This document shows positions 23,093 through 31,759 of a stretch of DNA of 45,865 bases, in pieces (the stretch's first letter is position 1; each line of letters starts with the position of its first letter). The translations under genes were made by a program, and so were the position numbers. The DNA lies in assembly GCA_021737045.1 (NCBI GenBank), contig JAIPES010000013.1, positions 1 to 45,865 of the forward strand, read 5' to 3'. The notes beneath the pieces were generated by a model. The model was not told the DNA's origin and did not search any database. It worked only from the letters and a program-made list of their open reading frames with translations. The DNA comes from Desulfobacteraceae bacterium. GTDB lineage: Bacteria > Desulfobacterota > Desulfobacteria > Desulfobacterales > Desulfosalsimonadaceae.

Positions 23093-25389
23093 GAGTCTCC
23101 GATTTTTTCGTCCTTGATTTCAACACCGGCTTGCTGAAGCTGTTGCCGGATCTCATCTGCCCGGGCAAAATCCTTCTGCTTCCGGGCCTGATTTCTCTCC
23201 CGGATCAGGGCCTCGATTTCCGCGGAAAGGCTTTTGTGGGTAAAGTCAAAAAAGCCCAGCACCCGGTCGATGTCTTCAAACGTGTTTAAAAATTTGTCTG
23301 CCTGCTCCCGGGTGAGCCGTTTTTCAGACACCAGGGCGTTGATCCGCCGAATTTTTCGAAAGATCGCAGCCATGGCCCGGGGCATGTTCAAATCATCATC
23401 CATGGCATTGATCAATCCCTGCCGGATATCATAAGCAATCTGGTCGATTTCCTCTGTGGATGCCGCATCGTTTCCGGGCTGGTCAACCTGCTGCAGGCCT
23501 TCGATACAAGCGTCAATGCGCCGGATGGCATTTTGGGCCTGGTCCAGACGTTTCGGCCCATATTCCAGGGGCTTTCGGTAATGACCGGTGATCAGCCAGA
23601 AACGGACATCCCTGGGCGTGTAACCCATGCCCCGGAGTTCTTCAAGGGTGGGGAGCGCCTGTTTCTGGGCCCGGATGCCGTTTTGCCCGGCGTGCACCTG
23701 CTCGCAGTGGACCCAGTAGCGGGCAAGCGGCTTTCCGGTCAACGCCTTGGCAATGGCCCGTTCATTTTCATGATGCGGGAAAACCAGCTCCCGGGTGCTG
23801 GTGTGAATGTCATAGGTTTTGCCCAGGTGTTTCATGGAAATGGCCGCGCACTGAATATGCCAGGAGGGGCGCACATTTCCCCACTGGGTTTTGACGTAAA
23901 TGCCGCGCTTGAGTTCAGAGAGCCGGGCGCGCTTGAGCAGGGTGAAATCCCTGGGATTGTTTTTCTCGTATTCGTCCAGATCCACCGTGGCCCCGAGCTT
24001 GATTTTGTCAATGTCAATGCCGGATAACTGCCCGTACTCGGAAAAAGCGCCTATGCTGAAATAAAGGGACCGAAGCTTTTCATAGGCAAAGCCCTTGTCA
24101 TAAAGCCCGGTGGCCACCCGAACCATGTCCTCCACATGCTCACTTGCCCTGGGGAAATGATCGGCCGGCACAATATTCAAGGCCTCCAGGTCCGCCATGA
24201 ACCGGTCTATATAATAGCGGGTGTATTCGGCAAGGGATTGTCCTGCACTTTCCGATCCCTGGATGGTCTTGTCATCCATGTCCGTGATGTTCATCACATG
24301 GTTGACATCCAGGTCCCGGTAGCGCAGATACCTGTAGAGCAGGTCTGAAAACACGAACCTGCGGCACTCGCCCAGATGAATAAGCTTGTTGGCCGTGGGC
24401 CCGCAGGTGTACATGGACACCCGGCCCTTCTGGATGGGGTCAAAGGGCATCTTGGACCGGGTCAGGGTGTTGAACAAGTGAATTTCCGCCTTTTTCTTGA
24501 CCAAAAACAGGGGTGTGCTCAGATATCGCTCCCCGCTGTCAGCAAAAATGGCCACAATGGTGCCTTCTGTCATCTCTGCGGCCTGACGGGCGGCAATCAC
24601 CATGGCCGCCCCGCTGCTCATGCCCACAAACAGGCCTTCTTCCCGGGCCAGGCGGCGGGTCATTTCAAAGGCTTCCTCATCATCAATGTTGATCTTTTCA
24701 TCCAGCCATTTTTTTTCAAAAATTTCCGGACGATAGGCTTCCTTGAGATTTTTCAGGCCCTGGAGTTTGTGGCCCAGGTAGGGCTCCACCCCGAGGATCC
24801 TGATGTTTGAATCATATTCCCGGAACCTGCGGGCGCAGCCCATCACTGTTCCGGTGGTACCCATGGTGGCCACAAATGCCGATATTTTCCCGTCGATCTG
24901 CTCAATGATTTCTCCGGCAGTGCCCTGGTAATGGGCCTGCCAGTTGGCCGGGTTGTTGTACTGGTCAGTCATAAAATAACGGTCCGGGTCTTCGCGGACC
25001 AGGCGATAGACCTCTTCAATGGCCCCGTCCGTGCCCAGGTGCCCGGGAGTAAGAAAAATCTCCGCGCCCCGGGCCTCTAAAATTTTGCGGCGCTCAAGAG
25101 AGACGGCATCGGACATGGCCAGCATGAGCCGGTAACCCTTTACCGCACAGATCATGGCCAGGCCGATGCCGGTGTTGCCGCTGGTGGCTTCAATAACGGT
25201 CTTTTCCGGGGAAAGTTCCCCGGACTGTTCCCCGGCCTCGATCATGGCCAGGGCCGGCCGGTCCTTGATGGAGCCGCCGGGATTGACGTATTCGAGCTTG
25301 GCAAAAATCCGGACGGCCGGATTGGGGTTTAACCGCCGGATCTCCACCATGGGTGTATTGCCGATGGCATCGAGTATGGAATAATGCAT
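23089..25389 (-). CDS. Cysteine synthase fused to cysteinyl-tRNA-synthetase-like domain
   Basis: A 766-residue two-domain protein. Residues 1-about 298 are an O-acetylserine sulfhydrylase (CysK/CysM): NPGGSIKDRPAL with PLP Lys42, TSGNTG at 69-74, MGTTGTVMG, and GERYLSTPLF. Residues about 303-766 follow cysteinyl-tRNA synthetase from IHLFNTLTRSKMPF to the C-terminal DALR-like tail. Zinc ligands look kept (C329 in MYTCGPT, Cys in SWHIQC, FPHHENE at 537-543), but HIGH is HLGE (338-341), WHIEC is WHIQC, HGGGxDL is HTSTREL, and KMSKS is replaced by GIRAQ (571-575) without change in length. The synthetase half is therefore probably not a normal CysRS. AAGGA precedes the ATG. It lies between tmk and the unknown gene above. 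Confidence 0.9.
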   Translation of the reverse strand: MHYSILDAIGNTPMVEIRRLNPNPAVRIFAKLEYVNPGGSIKDRPALAMIEAGEQSGELSPEKTVIEATSGNTGIGLAMICAVKGYRLMLAMSDAVSLERRKILEARGAEIFLTPGHLGTDGAIEEVYRLVREDPDRYFMTDQYNNPANWQAHYQGTAGEIIEQIDGKISAFVATMGTTGTVMGCARRFREYDSNIRILGVEPYLGHKLQGLKNLKEAYRPEIFEKKWLDEKINIDDEEAFEMTRRLAREEGLFVGMSSGAAMVIAARQAAEMTEGTIVAIFADSGERYLSTPLFLVKKKAEIHLFNTLTRSKMPFDPIQKGRVSMYTCGPTANKLIHLGECRRFVFSDLLYRYLRYRDLDVNHVMNITDMDDKTIQGSESAGQSLAEYTRYYIDRFMADLEALNIVPADHFPRASEHVEDMVRVATGLYDKGFAYEKLRSLYFSIGAFSEYGQLSGIDIDKIKLGATVDLDEYEKNNPRDFTLLKRARLSELKRGIYVKTQWGNVRPSWHIQCAAISMKHLGKTYDIHTSTRELVFPHHENERAIAKALTGKPLARYWVHCEQVHAGQNGIRAQKQALPTLEELRGMGYTPRDVRFWLITGHYRKPLEYGPKRLDQAQNAIRRIDACIEGLQQVDQPGNDAASTEEIDQIAYDIRQGLINAMDDDLNMPRAMAAIFRKIRRINALVSEKRLTREQADKFLNTFEDIDRVLGFFDFTHKSLSAEIEALIRERNQARKQKDFARADEIRQQLQQAGVEIKDEKIGDS

Positions 25390-25430
25390 GTGATTGGGTC
25401 CTTATGGCACGCTTGCCGGCTGTGGACAAA

Positions 25431-26078
25431 TCAGGGCTGAAAATCGGCTGCAAGCCGGAGCGCAAGTTGTTCAATGATTGCCGCCCGCACCTGTTCCCGG
25501 GCCGCGTCTGCTGCGACCACCCGGATGCGTTCGGGATTTTCGCGCGCCAGGTCCAGATACCCCTGACGGACTTTTTCGTGGAACCGGATGGTTTCCATCT
25601 CAAACCGGGTTTCCTGCGCATGGCGGTCCCCGGATTGAATTTGCCGCCATGCCCGGGATAATCCGACTTCGGCCGGAAGATCAAGCAAAAAAGTCAGATC
25701 CGGCGTAACACCGCCCAAAACCAGTTCATTCAGGTTCCGGACAACTTCTGCGGAAATGCCCCGGGCCGCGCCCTGGTAAGCCACGGTTGAGTCACAGAAG
25801 CGGTCGCAGATCACGATGCTGCCCTGCTGCAATGCCGGCCGGATCACCCGGCTGACATGCTGGGCCCGGTCAGCCTCGTAAAGCATCAATTCAGCAGTGG
25901 AATCCAGGCCGGCATTTCCCGGAGACAGCAATATGGCCCGGATTTGCCGGCCCGCCTCCGTGCCTCCCGGCTCCCGGGTAACCACACAATGATGTCCCCT
26001 GTCCTCAAGATACGCCACAATGTCGGGAATCAGAGTGGACTTGCCGGATCCTTCAATGCCTTCCAATGTAATCAGCAT
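25431..26078 (-). CDS. tmk: Thymidylate kinase
   Basis: A 215-residue kinase converting dTMP to dTDP. The P-loop GIEGSGKST starts at residue 7, followed by TREPGGT (dTMP site) and DRFCDSTVAYQGAARG (DR motif), with a LID segment near SRAWRQIQSGDRHAQETR. Standard length. It sits 21 bases downstream of the YhaM-like gene and about 42 bases before the CysK-CysRS-like gene, on the same strand, suggesting one operon. Confidence 0.95.
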   Translation of the reverse strand: MLITLEGIEGSGKSTLIPDIVAYLEDRGHHCVVTREPGGTEAGRQIRAILLSPGNAGLDSTAELMLYEADRAQHVSRVIRPALQQGSIVICDRFCDSTVAYQGAARGISAEVVRNLNELVLGGVTPDLTFLLDLPAEVGLSRAWRQIQSGDRHAQETRFEMETIRFHEKVRQGYLDLARENPERIRVVAADAAREQVRAAIIEQLALRLAADFQP

Positions 26079-26099
26079 AAATTGTGCAACAACTCTTTC

Positions 26100-27056
26100 T
26101 CAGCCAGTGGTTTCCGGGCCGCCCCTGTAGAAAAACCGCTCCAGGGGTTTGTGATAGCCCGTCCATTCGGCGCCTGCATCCTGACTTTCCATAAATTCCC
26201 GAATGCCGTTGATCTTGGCGTCTATCTCATCAAGGTAATTGAGCAATACGGCCTCAAGGGTTTTGGGCGGTTCCGGGGAACCCAGTTCCCGGCTGCCGTG
26301 ATGGCTGACCATCATGTGCCGCAGCAGAAGGGCGGTTTGTTTGGGAAAATCCGGAATCTGCCGGATTTTTTCTTCAAGCATCCCCACTCCGATGACAATG
26401 TGGCTGACAAGCCGGCCTTCACTGGAATAATCAATGTTTGTGTCAAAAACAAATTCATTGATTTTACCAATGTCATGCAGAATTGCACCGGTGATCAACA
26501 GATCCCGGTCAATGCCGGAGTAATGACCAGCCACCCGGTCTGCGAGCAGGGCAAGGGACAGGCTGTGCTCAAGCAGGCCGCCGATATAAGCATGATGCAT
26601 TTTCTTTGCCGCAGGGGCTTGTTTAAACTGTGCAACAAAGCCGGCATCATTCCAGAAGGCATCGAGCAGCCCCCGCAGAACATCAGAGGAAACGGCTTGC
26701 CCGAGAGCTTTGATCCGTTCAAGCATTTGTTCCGGGCTCCGTCGGGTGGCGGGCAGAAAGTCAGCCGGATCAGCACCGGTTTCAGCCGGCTCCAGCCCCT
26801 TGACCACGACCTGCAGCCCCCCCCGGTATTCAGAGATATTGCCCTGGACACGGACCACGTCACCGGCCGCAGCCGCATCTGCGATCTGCTCCACGTTGTC
26901 CCATACCACGCCCCTGACCCGGCCGGTCTTATCCGATAATGCAATACTCAGATATGGGGCCCCGTCTTTTTTGTGACTCAGCGTCTTTTCCGCCAGGACG
27001 AAGAGTTCGGTTACGGCCTGGCCGGATTTTAGCTGACTGACGAACAACTTTTTCAT
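26100..27056 (-). CDS. yhaM: YhaM-like 3'-5' exoribonuclease (OB + HD domains)
   Basis: A 318-residue protein with an N-terminal OB-fold (residues about 15-95, FVLAEKTLSHKKDGAPYLSI onward) and an HD hydrolase domain (HSLSLALLADRVAGHY, then GAILHDIGKINEF and MMVSHHGSRELGSP). This is the YhaM arrangement: metal-dependent 3'-5' degradation of RNA or single-stranded DNA. The ATG at 27056 gives the family N-terminus MKKLFVSQLKSGQ and has GACAGG upstream; a longer form to 27095 adds unrelated residues. First gene of the minus-strand operon, divergent from lptD. Confidence 0.88.
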   Translation of the reverse strand: MKKLFVSQLKSGQAVTELFVLAEKTLSHKKDGAPYLSIALSDKTGRVRGVVWDNVEQIADAAAAGDVVRVQGNISEYRGGLQVVVKGLEPAETGADPADFLPATRRSPEQMLERIKALGQAVSSDVLRGLLDAFWNDAGFVAQFKQAPAAKKMHHAYIGGLLEHSLSLALLADRVAGHYSGIDRDLLITGAILHDIGKINEFVFDTNIDYSSEGRLVSHIVIGVGMLEEKIRQIPDFPKQTALLLRHMMVSHHGSRELGSPEPPKTLEAVLLNYLDEIDAKINGIREFMESQDAGAEWTGYHKPLERFFYRGGPETTG

Positions 27057-27104
27057 CAAATGCCTGTCAATTCTGAATTGGCGAAATTTTTTCAAGCTAT
27101 TGGC

Positions 27105-27136
27105 TTGACATTTTTTATTTTTCGGTTTTTTATACT
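27105..27136 (+). promoter_or_regulatory. Possible lptD promoter
   Basis: TTGACA (27105-27110) is followed by a T-rich stretch and TATACT (27131-27136). The 20-base gap is too long for a standard sigma-70 promoter; TTTTAT at 17 bases is an alternative -10. It lies in the AT-rich divergent region between yhaM and lptD. Confidence 0.4.
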
Positions 27137-27244
27137 GGAATTTTACGTGTGCATCAAGGTATTATTCAAAAGCTCGGATCAGACCGGACCACAACCCTTT
27201 GGCGGCGTCAGGCGCGGCCATCAGCGCAAATGTTGCAAATGCCC

Positions 27245-29518
27245 ATGACCCGATTTTTACGGAAACAAGCCTGTCTGTGGATTGCCGCCATATGTGCAGC
27301 GGTGCTGATGACAAACGCCGCTGTGGCTCAAAAGATTTCCGATCCTGCGCTGACCAACGGCGGGTGGCAGGTCTTTGCCGACCGGCTCACCTATGACCCG
27401 GAAGCACAGTTGTACAAGGCTCTGGGCAACGTATTGATCATTCAGGGCCAAAAAGAACTGACAGCCGACTTTGCCACCCTTGACCAGGCTGCCAAAACAG
27501 CCAAAGCCGAAGGCAACGTGGTACTGGTATCCGGCGGTGACCGGATGTCCGGGCGGCGCCTGGAAATGAACATGGCTGACAATACCGGCACCCTTTATGA
27601 CGGATTTGTGTTTATCCGGGAAAATCAGTTCCGCATCCGCGGCGATCGCATTGAAAAAACCGGCGAGTCCACCTACCGGATTCATGAAGCGTCCCTGACC
27701 ACCTGTGAAGGCGATTCGCCGGACTGGCAGATCACCGGAAAGGAAGTTGACGTCACCCTGGAGGGCTACGGATACGTTTCCCATGCAGCTTTCCGGGTTC
27801 GGCAAATGCCCATGCTGTACATGCCCTGGTTCATGTTTCCGGCCAAGACCAAACGACAAAGCGGCCTGCTCCCGCCCCAGGCCGCCTATTCCAGCCGCAA
27901 CGGTCTTGAATACACCCAGCCGTATTTCCGGGCCATCTCCGATAACACGGATGCCACTTTTTACTATCAGCACCTCCAGGAGCGCGGTGAAAAACTGGGC
28001 GTGGAATATCGCTACATGCTTTCACAGGACTCAAAAGGGGTCCTGATGTTTGACGGGTTCGAAGACAGAAGAATCGATGACGGAAGCCCGGAAGCCACCG
28101 AGGACTGGGGGTATGATCACGACAATGCAGCCCGGCCCAATGACGACAGATACTGGTTCAGGGCAAAGCTTGATCAGGAGCTGCCCGGCGGGGCCATGGC
28201 CCGGCTGGATCTCGATGTGGTCAGCGACCAGGACTATCTGCGGGAGTTTTCCAGCGGGTACATGGGCTATGATGCCGCAGAGGAGCAGTTTTTTTCCGAG
28301 TTCGGGCGGGATCTCGACGATGAAAACAATCCTGTTCGCACCAACCGGTTAAACATCAACAAGATCTGGAACTATCATGTCGTCAACACAGACCTGGTAT
28401 GGTATGATGACGTGATCAAGCGGCGGCAGAGCGACACCAATGACACCCTTCAGCGGCTTCCCCGGGTGGGATACAGCGCCCTGAAGCAGCCCCTGCTCGA
28501 TGTACCAGGCTTTTCCAATCAGATGCTGTTTGCGTCCATGGACAGCGAATACACCTATTTTTTTCGTGAAGACGGGCTGACCGGACACCGGATGGATTTC
28601 CACCCCCGGATTTATCTGCCTGTGCGCCTCTACGAAAGCTTTACCCTTGAACCCTCACTGGGCTTCCGCCAGACGGCCTGGTATATTGACGGGGACCGGG
28701 AGGATTACACCGCAGGCGCTGACCGCTATAAGCACCGGGAAATGTATGACATCGGTGCTGAGCTCTCCACAGAGCTCAGCCGGGTGTTTTCTGTGGACAG
28801 TGAGAATGTGGAGAAGATCAAGCACCTGATCATCCCCTTGCTTTCCTACGAATATGTGCCCGAATCCGACCAGTCGGAATTTCCCTTTTTTGATGAAAAC
28901 GATCGGTATCAACAGCAAAACCGCATGGCGCTTTCCCTTACCCAGTTTCTGACCTCCAGGCGCACGGTCAGCGACCCGGAGGAAAAAGACGATGGCCCCG
29001 AACACCGCTACAATCAGTTTTTGCGCTTTTACCTCGAGCAGGGTTATGATTTCAACCAGAGCCATGACCCCGAACTGGCCTTTGAGCCCCTTTTTGCGGA
29101 ACTTGACTTTACCCCGGCATCCCCGGTTACCCTGCGCGCAGACGCCCAATGGAGTTACGAGGCAGACAAATTCATCTCCACCAACTTCTCTGTTCATTAC
29201 CGCAGCAGCCGGGGTGACCGGCTTCACGCCGAATACCGAAACAACCGGGAATATGAATCCGAAGTGGCCTATCGCAACACCGACCGGCAGGCCCGCGAAA
29301 GCCTGTATCTTGAAGTCGAAACCCCCGTAACCCGCAGGCTGACCCTTCTGGCGGATTATGAACGAAGCCTGGAAACAGACCAAAGCATTGAAACCGGCCT
29401 GGGTTTTCGATGGCGGTCCCAGTGCTGGACGCTGCAGGTCAGGTACGAAAAAGAGGGAGAGGACCATGACATCGCGTTTATGATTAACCTCTATGGACTC
29501 GGGGATTTCGGGGATTGA
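27245..29518 (+). CDS. lptD: LPS-assembly outer-membrane protein LptD
   Basis: A 757-residue outer-membrane barrel inserting lipopolysaccharide into the outer leaflet. The chosen start gives a signal peptide MTRFLRKQACLWIAAICAAV... with AVA-Q cleavage. The OstA/LptA-like jellyroll follows (FADRLTYDPEAQLYKALGNV, DFATLDQAAKTAKAEGNVVL), then the beta-strand-rich LptD barrel with alternating aromatic residues to the C-terminus. Starts at 27149 (GTG), 27230 and 27239 are possible; none has a good ribosome site. LptE, its lipoprotein partner, is not in the window. Confidence 0.9.
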   Translation: MTRFLRKQACLWIAAICAAVLMTNAAVAQKISDPALTNGGWQVFADRLTYDPEAQLYKALGNVLIIQGQKELTADFATLDQAAKTAKAEGNVVLVSGGDRMSGRRLEMNMADNTGTLYDGFVFIRENQFRIRGDRIEKTGESTYRIHEASLTTCEGDSPDWQITGKEVDVTLEGYGYVSHAAFRVRQMPMLYMPWFMFPAKTKRQSGLLPPQAAYSSRNGLEYTQPYFRAISDNTDATFYYQHLQERGEKLGVEYRYMLSQDSKGVLMFDGFEDRRIDDGSPEATEDWGYDHDNAARPNDDRYWFRAKLDQELPGGAMARLDLDVVSDQDYLREFSSGYMGYDAAEEQFFSEFGRDLDDENNPVRTNRLNINKIWNYHVVNTDLVWYDDVIKRRQSDTNDTLQRLPRVGYSALKQPLLDVPGFSNQMLFASMDSEYTYFFREDGLTGHRMDFHPRIYLPVRLYESFTLEPSLGFRQTAWYIDGDREDYTAGADRYKHREMYDIGAELSTELSRVFSVDSENVEKIKHLIIPLLSYEYVPESDQSEFPFFDENDRYQQQNRMALSLTQFLTSRRTVSDPEEKDDGPEHRYNQFLRFYLEQGYDFNQSHDPELAFEPLFAELDFTPASPVTLRADAQWSYEADKFISTNFSVHYRSSRGDRLHAEYRNNREYESEVAYRNTDRQARESLYLEVETPVTRRLTLLADYERSLETDQSIETGLGFRWRSQCWTLQVRYEKEGEDHDIAFMINLYGLGDFGD

Positions 29519-29587
29519 TGGCCCGGATATGTTACACCGGATATATGATAAATAATGATCTCCGGCTGTGCACTTTTGCTTAACCCC

Positions 29588-29616
29588 TTGACTTATTGAA
29601 AATTTATGTTTAATTA
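29588..29616 (+). promoter_or_regulatory. Promoter for the HU/IHF gene
   Basis: TTGACT (29588-29593), 17-base spacer, TAATTA (29611-29616), about 44 bases before the ATG at 29660. Good -35 and spacing; -10 partly matches. It could drive the whole following run down to the GlmS-like gene. Confidence 0.55.
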
Positions 29617-29659
29617 GGGGAAACAGCTTGCAACCGGAGATTTTTACACAGGAGGAAAA

Positions 29660-29941
29660 ATGAATAAACTTGAAATGATATCCGCCCTTAAAAAGGAAGC
29701 TGATATTTCCAAATCCGAAGCTGCAAAAATTGTGCAGATTTTTTTTGATTCCATGGCCGATGCCCTGGTCAATGAAGAACGCATAGAAATCCGCGGCCTT
29801 TGCAGTTTTTTTGTGAAAAACTACAAAAGTTATACCGGCAGAAACCCCAAAACCGGGGAAAAAGTCCAGATTCGTCCCAAGAAGCTGCCTTTTTTCAAGT
29901 GCGGCAAGGAACTTCGGGAACGCGTGAATGGAAAGGCGTAA
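29660..29941 (+). CDS. HU/IHF family DNA-binding protein
   Basis: A 93-residue histone-like protein that bends DNA. N-terminal helices are followed by EERIEIRGLCSFFVKNYKSY and the arm motif GRNPKTGEKVQIRPKKLPFF with the intercalating Pro region. AGGAGG is ideally placed before the ATG. HU and IHF subunits cannot be told apart by eye; the IEIRGLCSF segment is slightly closer to IHF. holB starts 12 bases downstream. Confidence 0.93.
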   Translation: MNKLEMISALKKEADISKSEAAKIVQIFFDSMADALVNEERIEIRGLCSFFVKNYKSYTGRNPKTGEKVQIRPKKLPFFKCGKELRERVNGKA

Positions 29942-29953
29942 ACGGCGAATGTT

Positions 29954-30991
29954 GTGATTGGACTTGAAGACCTCATCGGGCAGAAGCGTCCGGTGCAGCT
30001 GCTGGCCAATGCCCTGCAAAACGGCAAGATGCCCCATGCCTGGCTTTTTACCGGAGAGGACGGGGTAGGCAAAAAAAGCGCTGCACTGGCCCTGGCAATG
30101 ATCAGCAACTGCCAAAATCCGGATTTGACAGGCCTGCCCGCATCTCAAGCAGACGGACAAAACTCTGCTTGCCCCCGGGCATGCGGCAACTGCCGGTCAT
30201 GTAAAAAAATTGCCGCAGGTGTGCATCCGGAGGTGCGGGTACTGGAACCCTCAGGCCCCAATATCCGCATTGACCGGATCCGGTCCCTGTGTTCTGACCT
30301 GGCCCTGAAATCCGATGAACGCTCCTGCCGGTTTGTGATCATTGACCCGGCCAGCCGGATGAATGCCGAAGCAGCCAACGCTTTGCTTAAAATCCTGGAA
30401 GAGCCCCCGGAACAAACGGTTTTTGTGCTTATTGCCGCTGATACCGGTGATCTGCTGCCCACCATTGTATCCAGGTGTCAGCATATCCGTTTTCACCCGA
30501 TTGCCCCGGCTGAGCTGGAGGCTTATCTTCGCGACAAAAGCGGGACTGCCCCGCAGCAGGCCATGATCGTTGCATCTCTTGCCCGGGGAAGCCTCGGCCG
30601 GGCCCTTGAAATGGCAGCCCAGGACTGGTCCGCACGGCGAGATTTTTTCATCAATCAACTCAGGGAACTGCCCGCACAACCCAGATGCATTCGGCATGTG
30701 CTGGCTGAAATCATGGCCAGGGACAAGGACCGGATTGAAACAAATCTTGAAATCATAAAAAACTGGTACAGGGATCTGGCGGTGAGTTCAGCTGCACCCG
30801 AGCTGCTCTACAACCGGGATCTTTCCGATCAGATCCGCAAGACCGGATCCCGGATCTCCATGGATCAGATCCTTGAAAAAACCGATGCCATTGCCGCAGC
30901 GGAAAAGGCGCTGACCACAAACGCCAATGCCCGACTGGTCATGGATGCGCTGGTCGAGGCGCTGGCCGCTCAGGGCGACAAGACTTATTGA
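29954..30991 (+). CDS. holB: DNA polymerase III delta-prime subunit
   Basis: A 345-residue clamp-loader ATPase-like subunit. The P-loop is GEDGVGKKS near residue 33-41, a Cys cluster (ACPRACGNCRSCKK) forms the zinc module, and NALLKILEEPP plus TIVSRCQ mark the AAA+ core and sensor. The start is GTG at 29954 (no ATG fits the frame nearby). Its stop overlaps a possible TTG start of the next gene; placement next to tmk in many bacteria is broken here. Confidence 0.9.
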   Translation: MIGLEDLIGQKRPVQLLANALQNGKMPHAWLFTGEDGVGKKSAALALAMISNCQNPDLTGLPASQADGQNSACPRACGNCRSCKKIAAGVHPEVRVLEPSGPNIRIDRIRSLCSDLALKSDERSCRFVIIDPASRMNAEAANALLKILEEPPEQTVFVLIAADTGDLLPTIVSRCQHIRFHPIAPAELEAYLRDKSGTAPQQAMIVASLARGSLGRALEMAAQDWSARRDFFINQLRELPAQPRCIRHVLAEIMARDKDRIETNLEIIKNWYRDLAVSSAAPELLYNRDLSDQIRKTGSRISMDQILEKTDAIAAAEKALTTNANARLVMDALVEALAAQGDKTY

Positions 30992-31014
30992 TCAAAGGAC
31001 TGAAGCTTTCGCTT

Positions 31015-31758
31015 ATGAATACAGAAGAAACCGAATCCAAACAAAAATACCCCGTTAAAATCGTCGGTATCCGCTTCAAACCGGCTGGGAAAATATATGA
31101 TTTCAATTGCGGCGCCTATGTGCTAAAAACCGGCGACGAAGTCATTGTGGAAACCGAGCACGGGCTGGGTTTCGGCACCGTGGCCACTGAACCCGAAAAC
31201 CGGAATCCGGAAACCGTCAGACAAAGCCTGAAAAAGGTGTACCGCCCGGCCACCCCGGAAGACCGGGACCAACGGGAAAAAAACCGGGAAATCGAGGACC
31301 AGGCCTATGATTTTTGCCGGGAGTGCGTGGACAACCTGAACCTGCAGATGCATCTGTTTTCCGTTGAAAGCAATTTCGACAACTCCAAACTCACTTTCTT
31401 TTTCACTGCAGACGGTCGGGTGGATTTCCGGAAACTGGTTAAAATGCTGGTCAAGGAATTCCGCACCAAAATTGAAATGCGCCAGGTGGGCATCCGAAAC
31501 CAGGCCAAAATGTGCGGCGGTGTGGGCAGATGCGGACGGATCCTGTGCTGCTCGGCGTTTATGACCCGGTTTGACCCGGTCACCATCAAAATGGCCAAGA
31601 AGCAAGGGTTGTCCTTAAATCCCACGAAAATCTCCGGAGTCTGCGGCCGGCTCATGTGCTGCCTGACTTTTGAAAACAACCTGTATTCCGGCAGCCAGAA
31701 AGCGCAGAAGCCAAATTCGAACAAAGACAACCCAAAGCATTCGTCACAGGAAGAATAA
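31015..31758 (+). CDS. PSP1/RicT-like Fe-S regulatory protein
   Basis: A 247-residue PSP1-domain protein of the RicT (YaaT) family. The N-terminal half has IVGIRFKPAGKIYDFNCGAY and VIVETEHGLGFGTV; the C-terminal half has the Cys-rich MCGGVGRCGRILCCSAF and SGVCGRLMCCLTFE, which bind Fe-S in the Bacillus RicAFT complex that directs RNA processing with RNase Y. RicA/RicF are not seen here, and the organism appears to use RNase J, so the partner is unknown. I use ATG 31015; a TTG at 30988 overlapping holB is possible. It sits between holB and metG, a common bacterial arrangement. Confidence 0.88.
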   Translation: MNTEETESKQKYPVKIVGIRFKPAGKIYDFNCGAYVLKTGDEVIVETEHGLGFGTVATEPENRNPETVRQSLKKVYRPATPEDRDQREKNREIEDQAYDFCRECVDNLNLQMHLFSVESNFDNSKLTFFFTADGRVDFRKLVKMLVKEFRTKIEMRQVGIRNQAKMCGGVGRCGRILCCSAFMTRFDPVTIKMAKKQGLSLNPTKISGVCGRLMCCLTFENNLYSGSQKAQKPNSNKDNPKHSSQEE

Positions 31759-31759
31759 C

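Noticed and set aside
23640-23700. A local frameshift as the cause of the missing KMSKS in the CysRS-like domain
   Set aside because: Flanking family sequence (YWVHCEQV and TLEELRGMGY) stays in one frame and the intervening length equals that of normal CysRS, so two compensating shifts would be needed.
28655-30160. Long minus-strand frame of about 500 codons
   Set aside because: It is antisense to lptD, the HU/IHF gene and holB, all of which have clear family motifs and sensible starts.
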